Positions 51,335 to 60,857 of a DNA stretch of 64,000 nt are shown here, one piece after another. A model generated the notes under the pieces. That model ran no database searches, was not told the origin of the DNA, and saw only the letters and a program-made list of their open reading frames with translations. How positions within the stretch are numbered: position 1 is the first letter of the stretch; each line of letters begins with the position of its first letter. The position numbers and the translations under genes were made by a program. This DNA is from Paeniglutamicibacter quisquiliarum (GTDB lineage Bacteria; Actinomycetota; Actinomycetes; Actinomycetales; Micrococcaceae): contig NZ_JAHRED010000001.1 in assembly GCF_019084045.1 (NCBI RefSeq), positions 620,001 through 684,000 of the forward strand, written 5' to 3'.

Positions 51335-52111
51335 ATGACAGAGATGCTGGCCGGTGCCCGGCAGCAGCGCATCCTTGATGCCCTGCGCGAACGCGAGCAG
51401 GTTCGCGTCACCTCCCTGGCATCGGAGCTGGGCGTCTCGGAAATGACGGTGCGCCGCGACCTCAATGCCCTGGCCGCCCGCGGCGCGCTGGTCAAGGTGC
51501 ACGGAGGTGCCACGCTGGATGCCGCCCCGACGAGCAACGAGCCGGGATTCACGCACAAGTTGTCGCTGGAGTCAGGGGAAAAACAGGCCATTGCCCGCGC
51601 CGCGGCCGGCCTCATCAAGCCCGGCATGTCCATTGCGCTGAACTCCGGCACCACCACCTTTGCGCTGGCCGCCCAATGCACCGGCATCAAGGACCTGACC
51701 GTGGTGACCAATTCGCCGCGGATCGCCGAGGTCTTCCACGCCGCGGCGAACCCGACCCAAAACATCATCCTGACCGGCGGGACCCGGACAGTTTCCGATG
51801 CCCTGGTGGGACCGCTGGCCCTCTCTGCCCTGGGCCAACTGCACGTGGACCTGCTCTTTCTGGGCGTTCACGGCATGACTGTCGAGGACGGGTTCACCAC
51901 GCCGAACATGCTCGAGGCGCAGACCAACCAGGCCTTCATCAAGGCTGCGGCACGGCAGGTCATCGTGGCCGACCACACCAAGTGGGGAGTGACGGGGCTG
52001 TGCCAGATCGTCCCGCTCTCCCAGGTCGATGCGCTGATCACCGGACCCCGGCTGGATGCCGAGGCCCAGGAAATCCTGCGCCAGTCCCTGGACACGCTGA
52101 TCCTCGCCTGA
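51335..52111 (+). CDS. DeoR-family regulator, probable gal operon repressor
   Basis: 258 residues from ATG 51335. HTH QQRILDALREREQVRVTSLA, then SELGVSEMTVRRDL. The sugar-phosphate-binding DeoRC domain shows LNSGTTTFALAAQ, VVTNSPRIAEVF, DLLFLGVHGM, and VIVADHTKWG. It is divergent from galT with 265 bp between, so it probably represses galTK until a sugar phosphate is present. Confidence 0.9.
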   Translation: MTEMLAGARQQRILDALREREQVRVTSLASELGVSEMTVRRDLNALAARGALVKVHGGATLDAAPTSNEPGFTHKLSLESGEKQAIARAAAGLIKPGMSIALNSGTTTFALAAQCTGIKDLTVVTNSPRIAEVFHAAANPTQNIILTGGTRTVSDALVGPLALSALGQLHVDLLFLGVHGMTVEDGFTTPNMLEAQTNQAFIKAAARQVIVADHTKWGVTGLCQIVPLSQVDALITGPRLDAEAQEILRQSLDTLILA

Positions 52112-52132
52112 GCCGGGCCTGCGGGTCCCTCC

Positions 52133-52645
52133 TTAGAAGAGGGTTGCCTCGGCCTCTGGCAGGATGCCCTCGTGGCGCAGCAGGAATTCCTTGGCGCCCA
52201 GCCCTCCGGCGTAGCCGGTCAAAGCGCCGTCCGCGCCAATGACCCGGTGGCACGGAACCACGATCGCAATCGGGTTGCGCCCGTTGGCCGTGCCCACGGC
52301 CCGGGTCAGCTTTTCGTCTCCCAGCTCCAGGGCCAGCTGGCCGTAGCTGCGGGATTCACCAAAGGGGATCCGGGCCAGTTGGGCCCACACCCGCTGCTGG
52401 AACGCGGTTCCCTGCGCGTCGCACGGCACACCAAATGACGTCCTGGTCCCGGCAAAGTACTCGGCAAGCTCGGCGGCGCATTGGGCAATGAACGGGTCGG
52501 CCTCCACCGCGGCCAGAGGCTCGCCCAGGACCTCGGGGGCCAGCGGGTGGGCGTGGTTTTCCATGTAGATCCCGGCGATCCCGTGCCCTGAGGCCACGAT
52601 TCGCAGCTGGCCGACGGGGGAGTCCATCACTGCATGGCGCAACAC
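52133..52645 (-). CDS. ogt: methylated-DNA--protein-cysteine methyltransferase
   Basis: 170 residues from GTG 52645, giving the usual start LRHAVMDSPVG; TTG 52660 and ATG 52627 are alternatives. The active-site IVVPCHRVIG and the preceding FGESRSYGQLA are intact. It repairs O6-alkylguanine by transfer to its own Cys. Its start overlaps the end of the TIGR01777 gene, so the two are coupled. Confidence 0.92.
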   Translation of the reverse strand: MLRHAVMDSPVGQLRIVASGHGIAGIYMENHAHPLAPEVLGEPLAAVEADPFIAQCAAELAEYFAGTRTSFGVPCDAQGTAFQQRVWAQLARIPFGESRSYGQLALELGDEKLTRAVGTANGRNPIAIVVPCHRVIGADGALTGYAGGLGAKEFLLRHEGILPEAEATLF

Positions 52646-52652
52646 GCGCCCG

Positions 52653-54054
52653 CTAGCCAAGGATCCGCCCCAATGCGTCCTCGAAGTCGGGGAACTCGAA
52701 CTCGAACCCGGCCTCCGCCAGCACCTTGGAGGTCACGTGCCGGCCGGAGGTGCCCAGCGCCGGGTCGGTGTGCAGCACCACGGCACCGGCGGCCAGCACG
52801 GGCCTGGGTGTCGGCAAGGAAAATCTGCGCAGGGGACCCGGTGCGATCTTCTCCCGCAATGCCGCCATCATCTCCCGGTTGCGCACCGGGTGCGGTGCCG
52901 CCAGGTGGATCACGCCGCCGGGGAGGGACAATTCCCCCTCCAGGCCCAGGGCCGCGCGGACGATGCGCAGCCAGTCTGCGAGGTGGATCCAGCTGACCCA
53001 CTGTTCCCCGCCGGCCACAGGGCCGCCCAGACCGACGCCGGCCAGCAGTGACAGCCGGTCAACCAGGGGGCTTTCCTGTTCGAAGACCAGTGAGGTGCGC
53101 AGGATGTTCAGCCGTTCGGTGTTGGCGCCCGCGGCTGCCTCCTCCCATGGCCTGGCCACGCCCGTCATCTGGGGCAGTGCCGCGGCGCCGGTTGGCAGCG
53201 CGGAATCCTCGGTGATCCGGCGTTCCCCGGCATCGGCGAAAATCGCGGTGGTGCTGGCCTGCAGAAATGCCGCCAGCGGGGCGGGCGCGGCACGGGAGGC
53301 ATCCACCAGCGCGCGCGTGGAATCGACGCGGGAGCTGCGCAGGCGGGCGATGTTGGCCGCGGTGGGAGGCAGGTCCACCAATTCCCCGGCCAGGTTTCAG
53401 CACCGCGGTCTCGCGCCCGGCGCGGTACAGGGTCGTGGACCAGGGGCCCTGGTTCTTCCCGTCCCACAGGACCTGGGTGAACGGGCTGCCGGCGCGAATG
53501 CCCCGGGTGAGGACCACGACCTCGTGCCCGCGGCACACCAGGTCCGCCGCTGCCCGGGAACCCAGGAACCCGTGGCCCCCGGTTATCACGACGCGCAACT
53601 GCCGGGTGACGCCGCCGCCCGCCAGCGCATAGAGCCGGACGCAATTTTCGGCGAAGTTCTCGGCGATCGGCCGGCCGCCGAAGCGCGCGAAAACCGCGGA
53701 TGCCGATCCGGCGACAGACACCCGTTGGGTGAGCTCGGTTCCGCCCTCCACCTCGCGCAGCGACCAGCGAACCTCCAGGTGGCCGCCGGGCTGGGGCTGG
53801 CGCCAGCCGATGGCGGTGCCTTCCTCGACGTCCGTGACCACGGCGGGAGGCGCGGTGGCACCGTGGATCCTGCCCATGATGTTCCCGGCGGGCAGCAGGT
53901 CCAGCAAGGTCCCTGCGCGTGCGGGCACCGCGTGGGGGCGCAGGCGTGCGATGGAACCGTGCCACTCGGGAGCCCGGGCCGGATCGCGCAACACCTCCCA
54001 CACGGTCGCGGGGGGAAGTGCGAGGAAATGGGTTTGCGTGCGCTGCCATGCCAT
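52653..54054 (-). pseudogene. TIGR01777 epimerase with N-terminal SRPBCC domain, single-base frameshift
   Basis: An intact gene would encode about 466 residues: an SRPBCC/START domain (1 to about 150), then an SDR-type NAD-binding domain from VVITGGHGFLG. The reading frame breaks at TTT 53395-53397 (AAA on the coding strand). Removing one A turns LKPGRGIGG into LNLAGELVDLPP and joins the two halves in their expected order (TAVLNLAGEL is the family motif). The second half is otherwise intact to its stop. This is either a recent null mutation or a sequencing error in a short A run. Confidence 0.85.
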
Positions 54055-54148
54055 GGTCCCAGCTTAGCCACCCCGCGCGGTGCGGCCCATTGTCCCGCCA
54101 CGCACGCCTCGTGGCCACCGGGGTGCTGCGCCCGGGCGGGGCGGGAAG

Positions 54149-54994
54149 CTATGCGCCCGGTGCCCCGGCCATCAGCTTGCGCATCCGTTCCCGGGTCGGG
54201 GTGTCGGCCACCGGCGCGTACATCACCAGGTGAAGCTCCGGGGCATCCGAGGGCACCAGCCGGTGCTGCTCAAAGACCAGTTCGCCGGCGAGCGGGTGCA
54301 GGAAGACGCGCTGCCGGGAGGCGAACCGCTCCACGCCGCGGTCCGCCCAGAGCTTGGCGAATTGCCCGCTGGCCTCGCCCAGCCGCTGCAGGAGCGTCGT
54401 GTGGGCGGCGGAGCCCAGCCGGGCGCCGGCCTCGGCGCGGAACTCGGCCACGAAGTGCCGCGAGGTCTCTTCCCAGTCGGGCAGCATCTGGCGCAGGTGG
54501 GGGTCGGTGAAGATCAGCCAAAGCAGGTTCCGCTCGGCCGGGTCGACGTCCGCGATCCGCGCGTAGAGGCCCGCGTAGGCGCGGTTCCAGCCCGCAATGC
54601 CCCAGTCGGGGGCGACGGCGAAGGCCGGGAAGTCGAAGGTGTCGAGCAGGCGCTGCAGGTGGTCCGGCGCCTGTTCGATGCGGGTGACCTCGGTCGCCGG
54701 CACGGGGGTGTAGCCGCCCATGGCCAGCAGGTAGGACTTCTCCGCCGTGGTCAGGCCGAGCACGCGGGCGATGGATTCAAGCACCTGCCGGGAGGCGTTG
54801 ATGTCCCTGCCCTGCTCAAGCCAGGTGTACCAGGTGATGCTCACCGCGGCGAAGGCCGCGATCTCCTCCCGGCGCAGTCCCAGCGTGCGGTTGCGTCCGA
54901 TCGGCGGCAGCCCGAGTTCCGCGCGGACCAGGTTGCCGCGCCGATCGCGCAGGAACTGCCCCAATTCCCGTCTGCGTTCATCGCTCATTGTCAT
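54149..54994 (-). CDS. XRE-family regulator with MmyB-like ligand domain
   Basis: 281 residues from ATG 54994 (ATG 54988 is an alternative). The N-terminal HTH has LGQFLRDRRGNL, then GLRREEIAAFAAVSITWYTWLEQGRD. The C-terminal half (AFAVAPDWGIAGWNRAYAGL onward) resembles MmyB-like PAS/ligand domains that sense fatty-acid or antibiotic-like ligands. It is divergent from ilvD, 71 bp away, but such regulators generally control an adjacent SDR or oxidoreductase; here the frameshifted epimerase is behind it. Confidence 0.85.
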   Translation of the reverse strand: MTMSDERRRELGQFLRDRRGNLVRAELGLPPIGRNRTLGLRREEIAAFAAVSITWYTWLEQGRDINASRQVLESIARVLGLTTAEKSYLLAMGGYTPVPATEVTRIEQAPDHLQRLLDTFDFPAFAVAPDWGIAGWNRAYAGLYARIADVDPAERNLLWLIFTDPHLRQMLPDWEETSRHFVAEFRAEAGARLGSAAHTTLLQRLGEASGQFAKLWADRGVERFASRQRVFLHPLAGELVFEQHRLVPSDAPELHLVMYAPVADTPTRERMRKLMAGAPGA

Positions 54995-55065
54995 AAATCT
55001 ATCACTGCCACTACTAGTATTGGCACCGTCTTCCGCCCCGCCCGGGTTGCTGGTTGACTGGTCCA

Positions 55066-56934
55066 ATGCCTGAATTACGTTCACGAACAGTCACCCACGG
55101 CCGCAACATGGTCGGCGCCCGCGCCCTGCTCCGCGCCGCCGGAGTCAAGGGCTCCGACTTCGGCAAGCCGATCATTGCCGTCGCCAACAGCTTCACCGAA
55201 TTCGTCCCCGGCCACACCCACCTGCAGCCGGTGGGGCGCATCGTCTCCGACGCGATCATCGAGGCCGGCGGAATCCCGCGCGAGTTCAACACCATCGCCG
55301 TGGACGACGGGATCGCCATGGGCCACGGCGGCATGCTCTACTCGCTGCCCTCGCGCGACCTCATCGCCGACTCCGTCGAATACATGGTCAACGCGCACTG
55401 CGCCGACGCGCTGATCTGCATCTCCAACTGCGACAAGATCACCCCCGGCATGATGATGGCCGCGATGCGCCTGAACATCCCCGTCGTGTTTGTTTCCGGC
55501 GGGCCCATGGAGGGCGGCACCGCGGTGCTGGTCGACGGCACCGTGCGCAAGCGCCTGAACCTGATTTCCGCCATCGCGGACGCCGTGAACGACTCGGTCT
55601 CCGACGAGGACCTGCTGAGCATCGAGGAGGCCGCGTGCCCCACCTGTGGTTCCTGCTCGGGGATGTTCACCGCCAACTCGATGAACTGCCTCACCGAGGC
55701 CCTGGGCCTGGCGCTGCCGGGCAACGGCACCACGCTGGCCACGCACACCGCCCGCAAGGACCTGTACGAGGACGCCGGCCGCGCCATCGTGGAGATCACG
55801 AAGGCCTACTACTTCGACGGCGACGAGTCGGTGCTGCCGCGCGCCATCGCCGGCCGCGAGGCGTTCGAGAACGCCATGACCATGGACATCGCCATGGGCG
55901 GGTCCTCCAACACGATCCTGCACCTGCTGGCCGCTGCGCAGGAGGCGGAGCTGGACTTCACCCTCGATGACATCGACGAGATCTCCCGCCGCACCCCCTG
56001 CCTGACCAAGGTCGCTCCCAACGGCGAATACCTGGTGGAGGACGTCCACCGCGCCGGCGGCATCCCCGCCATCCTGGGCGAGCTGGACCGCGGCGGGCGG
56101 CTGAACCACAACGTCCGCTCCGTGCACAGCACCGACCTGCGCTCCTGGCTCGACGACTGGGACATCCGCGGAGGCAAGGCCACCGAGACCGCCACCGAGC
56201 TCTTCCACGCGGCCCCCGGCTGCGTGCGCTCCGCCGAGGCCTTCTCCCAGTCCGAGCGCTGGGACACCCTTGACCTGGACGCCAAGAACGGCTGCATCCA
56301 CTCGATGGAGCACGCCCACTCCGTCGAGGGCGGCCTGGCCGTGCTGCGCGGGAACATCTCGCTGGACGGGTGCGTGGTGAAGACCGCCGGCGTGGACGAG
56401 TCGATCTTCAAGTTCACCGGCCCCGCGGTGGTCTTCGAATCCCAGGACGATGCCGTCACCGCGATCCTGAGCAAGACCGTGGTCGCCGGCGATGTCGTGG
56501 TGATCCGCTACGAGGGTCCGCGCGGGGGACCGGGCATGCAGGAAATGCTCTACCCCACCTCGTTCCTCAAGGGCCTGGGCCTCGGCGCCAAGTGCGCGCT
56601 GATCACCGACGGGCGCTTCTCCGGCGGCACCTCGGGACTCTCGATCGGGCACGTTTCGCCCGAGGCCGCCGCGGGCGGCGCGATCGCGCTGGTGGAGAAC
56701 GGCGACACCATCTCCATCGACATCCCGGCCCGCTCCATCACCCTGGAGGTCACCGAGGACGAGCTGGCCCGGCGCCGCGCGGTGCTGGAATCCACCATCG
56801 GCTACCAGCCGCGGGACCGCGACCGCGTGGTCTCCCCGGCGCTGCGGGCCTACGCGGCCTTCGCGCAGTCGGCGGACAAGGGCGCGGTGCGCCACGTGCC
56901 GCAGATCGTGCAGCAGCAGGCAGTCCTGTCCTAG
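55066..56934 (+). CDS. ilvD: dihydroxy-acid dehydratase
   Basis: 622 residues, the E. coli-like long form. ATG 55066 is preferred over TTG 55054. Cluster-ligand region [18 protein letters not shown] and [19 protein letters not shown] are intact, as is [14 protein letters not shown] near the C-terminus. It makes 2-oxoisovalerate and 2-oxo-3-methylvalerate in valine/isoleucine synthesis. No other ilv gene is near. Confidence 0.95.
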   Translation: MPELRSRTVTHGRNMVGARALLRAAGVKGSDFGKPIIAVANSFTEFVPGHTHLQPVGRIVSDAIIEAGGIPREFNTIAVDDGIAMGHGGMLYSLPSRDLIADSVEYMVNAHCADALICISNCDKITPGMMMAAMRLNIPVVFVSGGPMEGGTAVLVDGTVRKRLNLISAIADAVNDSVSDEDLLSIEEAACPTCGSCSGMFTANSMNCLTEALGLALPGNGTTLATHTARKDLYEDAGRAIVEITKAYYFDGDESVLPRAIAGREAFENAMTMDIAMGGSSNTILHLLAAAQEAELDFTLDDIDEISRRTPCLTKVAPNGEYLVEDVHRAGGIPAILGELDRGGRLNHNVRSVHSTDLRSWLDDWDIRGGKATETATELFHAAPGCVRSAEAFSQSERWDTLDLDAKNGCIHSMEHAHSVEGGLAVLRGNISLDGCVVKTAGVDESIFKFTGPAVVFESQDDAVTAILSKTVVAGDVVVIRYEGPRGGPGMQEMLYPTSFLKGLGLGAKCALITDGRFSGGTSGLSIGHVSPEAAAGGAIALVENGDTISIDIPARSITLEVTEDELARRRAVLESTIGYQPRDRDRVVSPALRAYAAFAQSADKGAVRHVPQIVQQQAVLS

Positions 56935-56943
56935 AAGGTCGGC

Positions 56944-56978
56944 GCGGCCCGAGGCCCCCTTGCGGGGCCGCGGGCCGC
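56944..56978. terminator. bidirectional GC hairpin
   Basis: GCGGCCCG (56944-56951) and CGGGCCGC (56971-56978) enclose GGCCCC / GGGGCC. It lies between convergent ilvD and the S10 peptidase gene. Confidence 0.55.
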
Positions 56979-56982
56979 TCGG

Positions 56983-58503
56983 CTAGGCCTTGGCGACGAA
57001 CTCGGCCAGGGCTGCGAGCTGGGTGGAACGCACGGCCGGGTCCAGGTACATCATGTGCCCGGCCGCGTGGTAGTGGTGCGTGAAGCGGGTCCGGGCCGCG
57101 GCCGGGACCTCCAGGTGCGCCCACACGTACTCGGCGGCGAAGTGCGGGGTGGCCCCGTCGTGGTAGCCGTAGTCGACGTGCACGCGCAGGTCGGGGATGT
57201 CGATGAGCAGGCGCTCCAGGTCCCGGGTCACGTCGATCGGCCTGCCCTCGAACCCGCCGTAGCTCCAGGGGTGCACCCGGCCGGTGAGCACCTCGTAGGG
57301 CAGGTCGGATTCGTAGCCCAGCTCCGCGCGCACATAGTGGTTGATGGCCGCGGCGTAGGCCGGGGTGATGGCGCGCAGCGACGGGTCGTCCCAGGTGTGC
57401 GATTCCTGCAGGCGCGGCGGGACGCCGGTGAAGCGCCCGTCGATGCGCCCGACCATCAGGCCGTTTTCGCGCAGCAGCTCGGTGGCGAATTCCATGTACT
57501 CCCAGCGCAGGTTGGTGCGCCGGATGAAGGACTCGGAGAGCGTGGTGAGCTCGGCCAGGTGCTTGACCACGGAGTCGAACTTGCGCTTGGAGAGCCGGTT
57601 GCCCAGGTGCAGCGCCACCACGTAGTCGCCCGAGGCGTAGTCCTCGGCGTCGCGCACGACCTCCTCAAGCGGGCGGTTGCCGTGGCGCCCGTGGTAGTGC
57701 GCGATCGCCGCATAGGTGGGCAGGTGCAGCGCGTAGGGGGTGTCGTTGCCCGGGGCGAAATCCAGGGTGGAGAGGTTCAGCACCGTGGAAATCAGGCCCA
57801 GCCCGTTCACGGCCAGCCCGTGTGCCTCCTGCAGGCGCCTGGCCACCGCCACCGCGCGCATGGTCCCGTAGGACTCGCCGACGAGGTACTTGGGGGAGAG
57901 CCAGCGCTGGTTGCGGGTGATCCAGAGCCGGATGACCTCGGCGACCAGGTCGCGGTCGGCCTCGAAGGCGTGGAACTCGTCGGTGGTGCCGCCTGCCACC
58001 ACGCGGGAGAACCCGGTGTTCACCGGGTCGATCATCACGACGTCAGCGTGTTCGAGCAGCGACTCGGGGTTGTCGATGACGCCGTAGGGCGCCGCGGCCA
58101 TGTTTCCCACGTCCCCGGAATCGACAATGCGCGGACCGAGCAACCCCATGTGCAGCCACAGGCTGGCGGAGCCGGGGCCGCCGTTGAAGGCGAACACCAC
58201 CGGGCGGCGGTTGGCCGCGACGGGGCCGGCAGGCTTCTTGGCGCGTGACTTGGCGACCTGCCCGGCGGCGGGGGCCTCCTCGGTGTCGGCGGTGTAGGAG
58301 ACCAGGAAGATCTCGGCCTTGGCGTTGAATCCGTTGGTCTTCCCCTCGGCGTCCTCTTCCCGGCGCAGCACCATGCGGCCGGTGGTGCTGGTGTAGCGCA
58401 GGCCGGAGGCGGTGCGGTGGCTCCGGGTGACAAAGTCGTCCACCACCTCGGGCTTGGGCGTGGTTTCGGGCGCGGCAGGGGAGGTTGCGGAAGCTTCAGG
58501 CAT
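56983..58503 (-). CDS. S10-family serine carboxypeptidase-like protein, cytoplasmic
   Basis: 506 residues. NGGPGSASLWLH holds the oxyanion region; the nucleophile is in VGESYGT; the Asp is in YGYHDGATP; the His is in YHAAGHMMY. All three triad residues are in place. No signal peptide is seen, unlike most S10 enzymes, so it may act in the cytoplasm. An Ala/Pro-rich N-terminus precedes the catalytic part. The substrate is unknown. Confidence 0.84.
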   Translation of the reverse strand: MPEASATSPAAPETTPKPEVVDDFVTRSHRTASGLRYTSTTGRMVLRREEDAEGKTNGFNAKAEIFLVSYTADTEEAPAAGQVAKSRAKKPAGPVAANRRPVVFAFNGGPGSASLWLHMGLLGPRIVDSGDVGNMAAAPYGVIDNPESLLEHADVVMIDPVNTGFSRVVAGGTTDEFHAFEADRDLVAEVIRLWITRNQRWLSPKYLVGESYGTMRAVAVARRLQEAHGLAVNGLGLISTVLNLSTLDFAPGNDTPYALHLPTYAAIAHYHGRHGNRPLEEVVRDAEDYASGDYVVALHLGNRLSKRKFDSVVKHLAELTTLSESFIRRTNLRWEYMEFATELLRENGLMVGRIDGRFTGVPPRLQESHTWDDPSLRAITPAYAAAINHYVRAELGYESDLPYEVLTGRVHPWSYGGFEGRPIDVTRDLERLLIDIPDLRVHVDYGYHDGATPHFAAEYVWAHLEVPAAARTRFTHHYHAAGHMMYLDPAVRSTQLAALAEFVAKA

Positions 58504-58664
58504 GCCAAGATCCTACCGCCGAAGGACCGTCGTTTTGCAGTGTGTCCCGGGCGGCCGTGGCCGGGATGGGCGTTGGTGCACGGGGCAAGACAAGGGCGGT
58601 GGATCGGCCGGCGCCTGAGCGCCCTCCCGATCCACCGCCCCTGGGCGAGGTGGTTTGCCCGAAT

Positions 58665-59042
58665 CTAGGCCTGCGGGCCGTTCCCGTACGGGTTTGCCGG
58701 GGGAGCGGCCGGGCCGCCCGGGTAGGCGCCGCCGGCCTGCGGTGCGGCCCCCGGTGCGTTGCCGCCGGAGAGGCGGACCAGTTCACCGGTGTTTTCGGCG
58801 GTGCGGATCGTGGCGATCAGCGATTCCAGGCCCATGCGTGCCAGGGCCAGGTAGATCAGGACCACCAGCGGGCCCACGATGATCATCACGAAGAAGCCCG
58901 CGGCAAGCTGCTCGGTGGCGAAGGCGGCGATCACGAAGCCCAGGTACATGATGCCCAGGCCGATGGTGATCAGGATGTAGACGATCTTGACGAGCTTCGG
59001 GGTGACAAAGCTGTTGAAGTTGAAATCAAAAAGTGCCTTCAC
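58665..59042 (-). CDS. DUF4282 membrane protein
   Basis: 125 residues from GTG 59042, with AGAGGGAGCC upstream. A GTG at 59102 lies in the putP terminator and an ATG at 59069 has no site. It begins KALFDFNFNSFVTPKLVKIVYIL, the DUF4282 signature, with two membrane helices (about 18-45 and 50-70) and a Gly/Pro/Ala-rich tail. Function unknown. Confidence 0.78.
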   Translation of the reverse strand: MKALFDFNFNSFVTPKLVKIVYILITIGLGIMYLGFVIAAFATEQLAAGFFVMIIVGPLVVLIYLALARMGLESLIATIRTAENTGELVRLSGGNAPGAAPQAGGAYPGGPAAPPANPYGNGPQA

Positions 59043-59105
59043 GGGTTGAGGCTCCCTCTCTTTGTACATGCGATTGATGATCTGTCGTTCCCAGTCAAAC
59101 ACAAG

Positions 59106-59139
59106 GAACCCCCCGCACCGAAACAGGTGAAGGGGGTCC
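59106..59139 (-). terminator. intrinsic terminator of putP
   Basis: Outer arms ACCCCC / GGGGGT and inner arms CACC / GGTG lie just past the putP stop on the minus strand. Confidence 0.6.
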
Positions 59140-59159
59140 GTGTCGCAGTTTGGCGATGG

Positions 59160-60677
59160 CTAGGAAACGACGTAGGGAGCGTTTTCCTCAATTTCATTTT
59201 CCATTGCGGTGAACTCTTCCTCGATGGTCGCGTTGTGCTTGTAGGTGGCACGCGAAACCAGCACGGCGACGACGAGGTTCAGCACGAAGCCCGGAACGAT
59301 TTCGTACATTGCCGAGGAGAGCACATCGATGTTGCCCCAGACGAAGACCGTGACGGCACCGGTGAGCATGCCCGCAAGCGCGCCGGTGGAGGTGAGCTTG
59401 CGCCAGTAGAGGCTCAGCAGCACGATCGGGCCGAAGGCGGCGCCGAAGCCTGCCCAGGCGAAGGACACCAGATCCAGGATGCTGGAGTCCCGGTTCAGGG
59501 CCAGCGCCGCGGCGACGATTGCCACGACGAGCACGCCGGAGCGGCCGAGCATGACCTCGCGCTGGGGGCTCAGCTTCTTGCCCGCAATGTTGTACAGGTC
59601 CTCGACCAGGGCCGAGGAGCACACGATCAGCTGCGAGGACATGGTGGACATGATGGCAGCGAGCACCGCCGCCAGCACCAGGCCGGCGACGAAGGGGTGG
59701 AAGAAGATCTGGCTCAGCAGCAGGAAGACGGTCTCCGGGTCGGTGATTTCCTTCTCCGGGCTGTCTGCGAAGTAGGCGATGCCGACCAGTGCGGTGACGA
59801 TGGCGCCGATCGCGGTGAGCACCATCCAGCCGATGCCGATGCGGCGGGCGGTCTTGGCCTCGGACGGGGAGCGCAGGGCCATGAAGCGCACGATGATGTG
59901 CGGCTGGCCGAAGTAGCCCAGGCCCCAGGCCGCGGTGGAGAAGATGGCCACTGCCGCCAGGAACCCGTTGGTGGTGTTGAAGCTGGAGAACAGGTTCAGC
60001 GCCTCGGGGTTCACGTCCTTGATCTTGGAGCCGAGGTCCCCGATGTTGCCCATCTGGAAGATTGCGACAATCGGGACGGCTATCAGTGCCGCGAACATCA
60101 GCAGGCCCTGGGCGACGTCGGTGAGGGTTGCGCCGAGGAATCCGCCGAAGAGCGTGTAGAGCAGGGTGACGCCGGCGACCACGAACAGGCCGGTGAAGTA
60201 GTTCCAGCCGAAGGAGGACTCGAAGAACTTGCCCGCCGCCACCATGCCGGAGGAGACGTAGAAGGTGAAGAACGCCAGGATGATGACCGATGCGGCGATG
60301 CGCAGGAAGTGGCTGTTGTCCTTCAGCCGCTTTTCAAAGAAGCTCGGGATGGTGATCGCGTTCTGCGCCACGGCCGTGTAGGAGCGCAGCCGCGGGGCGA
60401 CGAACTTCCAGTTCAACCACGCGCCGATGGTCAGGCCGATGGCGATCCAGGCCTCGATGAGCCCGTTGAGGTAGATCGCGCCGGGCAGGCCCATCAGGAG
60501 CCAGCCGGACATGTCCGAGGCACCGGCAGACAATGCCGCGACCCCCGGCTTGAGCCCGCGGCCGGCGAGCATGTAATCGTCGATGTCGTTGGTTCGCTTG
60601 AAGGCAAAGTAGCCGATGGCCAGCATTGCTGCGAGATACACCGCAATGGCTATCAGCTGGAATGTTGAGTCGGACAT
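59160..60677 (-). CDS. putP: sodium/proline symporter
   Basis: 505 residues, about 13 membrane segments. SAGASDMSGWLLMGLPGAIY and GWNYFTGLFVVAGVTLLYTLF GGF-type loop are the SSS-family hallmarks; FKRTNDIDDYMLAGRGLKPG is typical of PutP. It imports proline with sodium. It is encoded beside the LysR regulator and putA, forming a proline uptake-and-oxidation module. Confidence 0.92.
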   Translation of the reverse strand: MSDSTFQLIAIAVYLAAMLAIGYFAFKRTNDIDDYMLAGRGLKPGVAALSAGASDMSGWLLMGLPGAIYLNGLIEAWIAIGLTIGAWLNWKFVAPRLRSYTAVAQNAITIPSFFEKRLKDNSHFLRIAASVIILAFFTFYVSSGMVAAGKFFESSFGWNYFTGLFVVAGVTLLYTLFGGFLGATLTDVAQGLLMFAALIAVPIVAIFQMGNIGDLGSKIKDVNPEALNLFSSFNTTNGFLAAVAIFSTAAWGLGYFGQPHIIVRFMALRSPSEAKTARRIGIGWMVLTAIGAIVTALVGIAYFADSPEKEITDPETVFLLLSQIFFHPFVAGLVLAAVLAAIMSTMSSQLIVCSSALVEDLYNIAGKKLSPQREVMLGRSGVLVVAIVAAALALNRDSSILDLVSFAWAGFGAAFGPIVLLSLYWRKLTSTGALAGMLTGAVTVFVWGNIDVLSSAMYEIVPGFVLNLVVAVLVSRATYKHNATIEEEFTAMENEIEENAPYVVS

Positions 60678-60857
60678 GGTGTGGACCTCATGAAGGTTGG
60701 GCGAGCCGGGGAAGGGTGATCCTCGGCGTATTTTGCTGCCAGGGGCATGGTTGCACTGCCCCGTGGCACGTGCCGTTCGTTCGCAACCGACCTCGAGTAT
60801 GACAGGAAAATTCGATGCCGTGTGGCCGCTCTCACCACGGCGTTACCTGTTTGTGAC

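Noticed and set aside
53059-54054. 331-codon frame read as an independent intact gene
   Set aside because: Its last third after the AAA run has shadow-like composition; the true continuation is in the next frame.
55081-56895. 604-codon leftward open frame
   Set aside because: Antisense to ilvD; no domain signature.
58485-60668. 727-codon rightward open frame
   Set aside because: Antisense to putP and DUF4282; His/Asp/Gly-rich composition typical of the reverse strand of a membrane gene.
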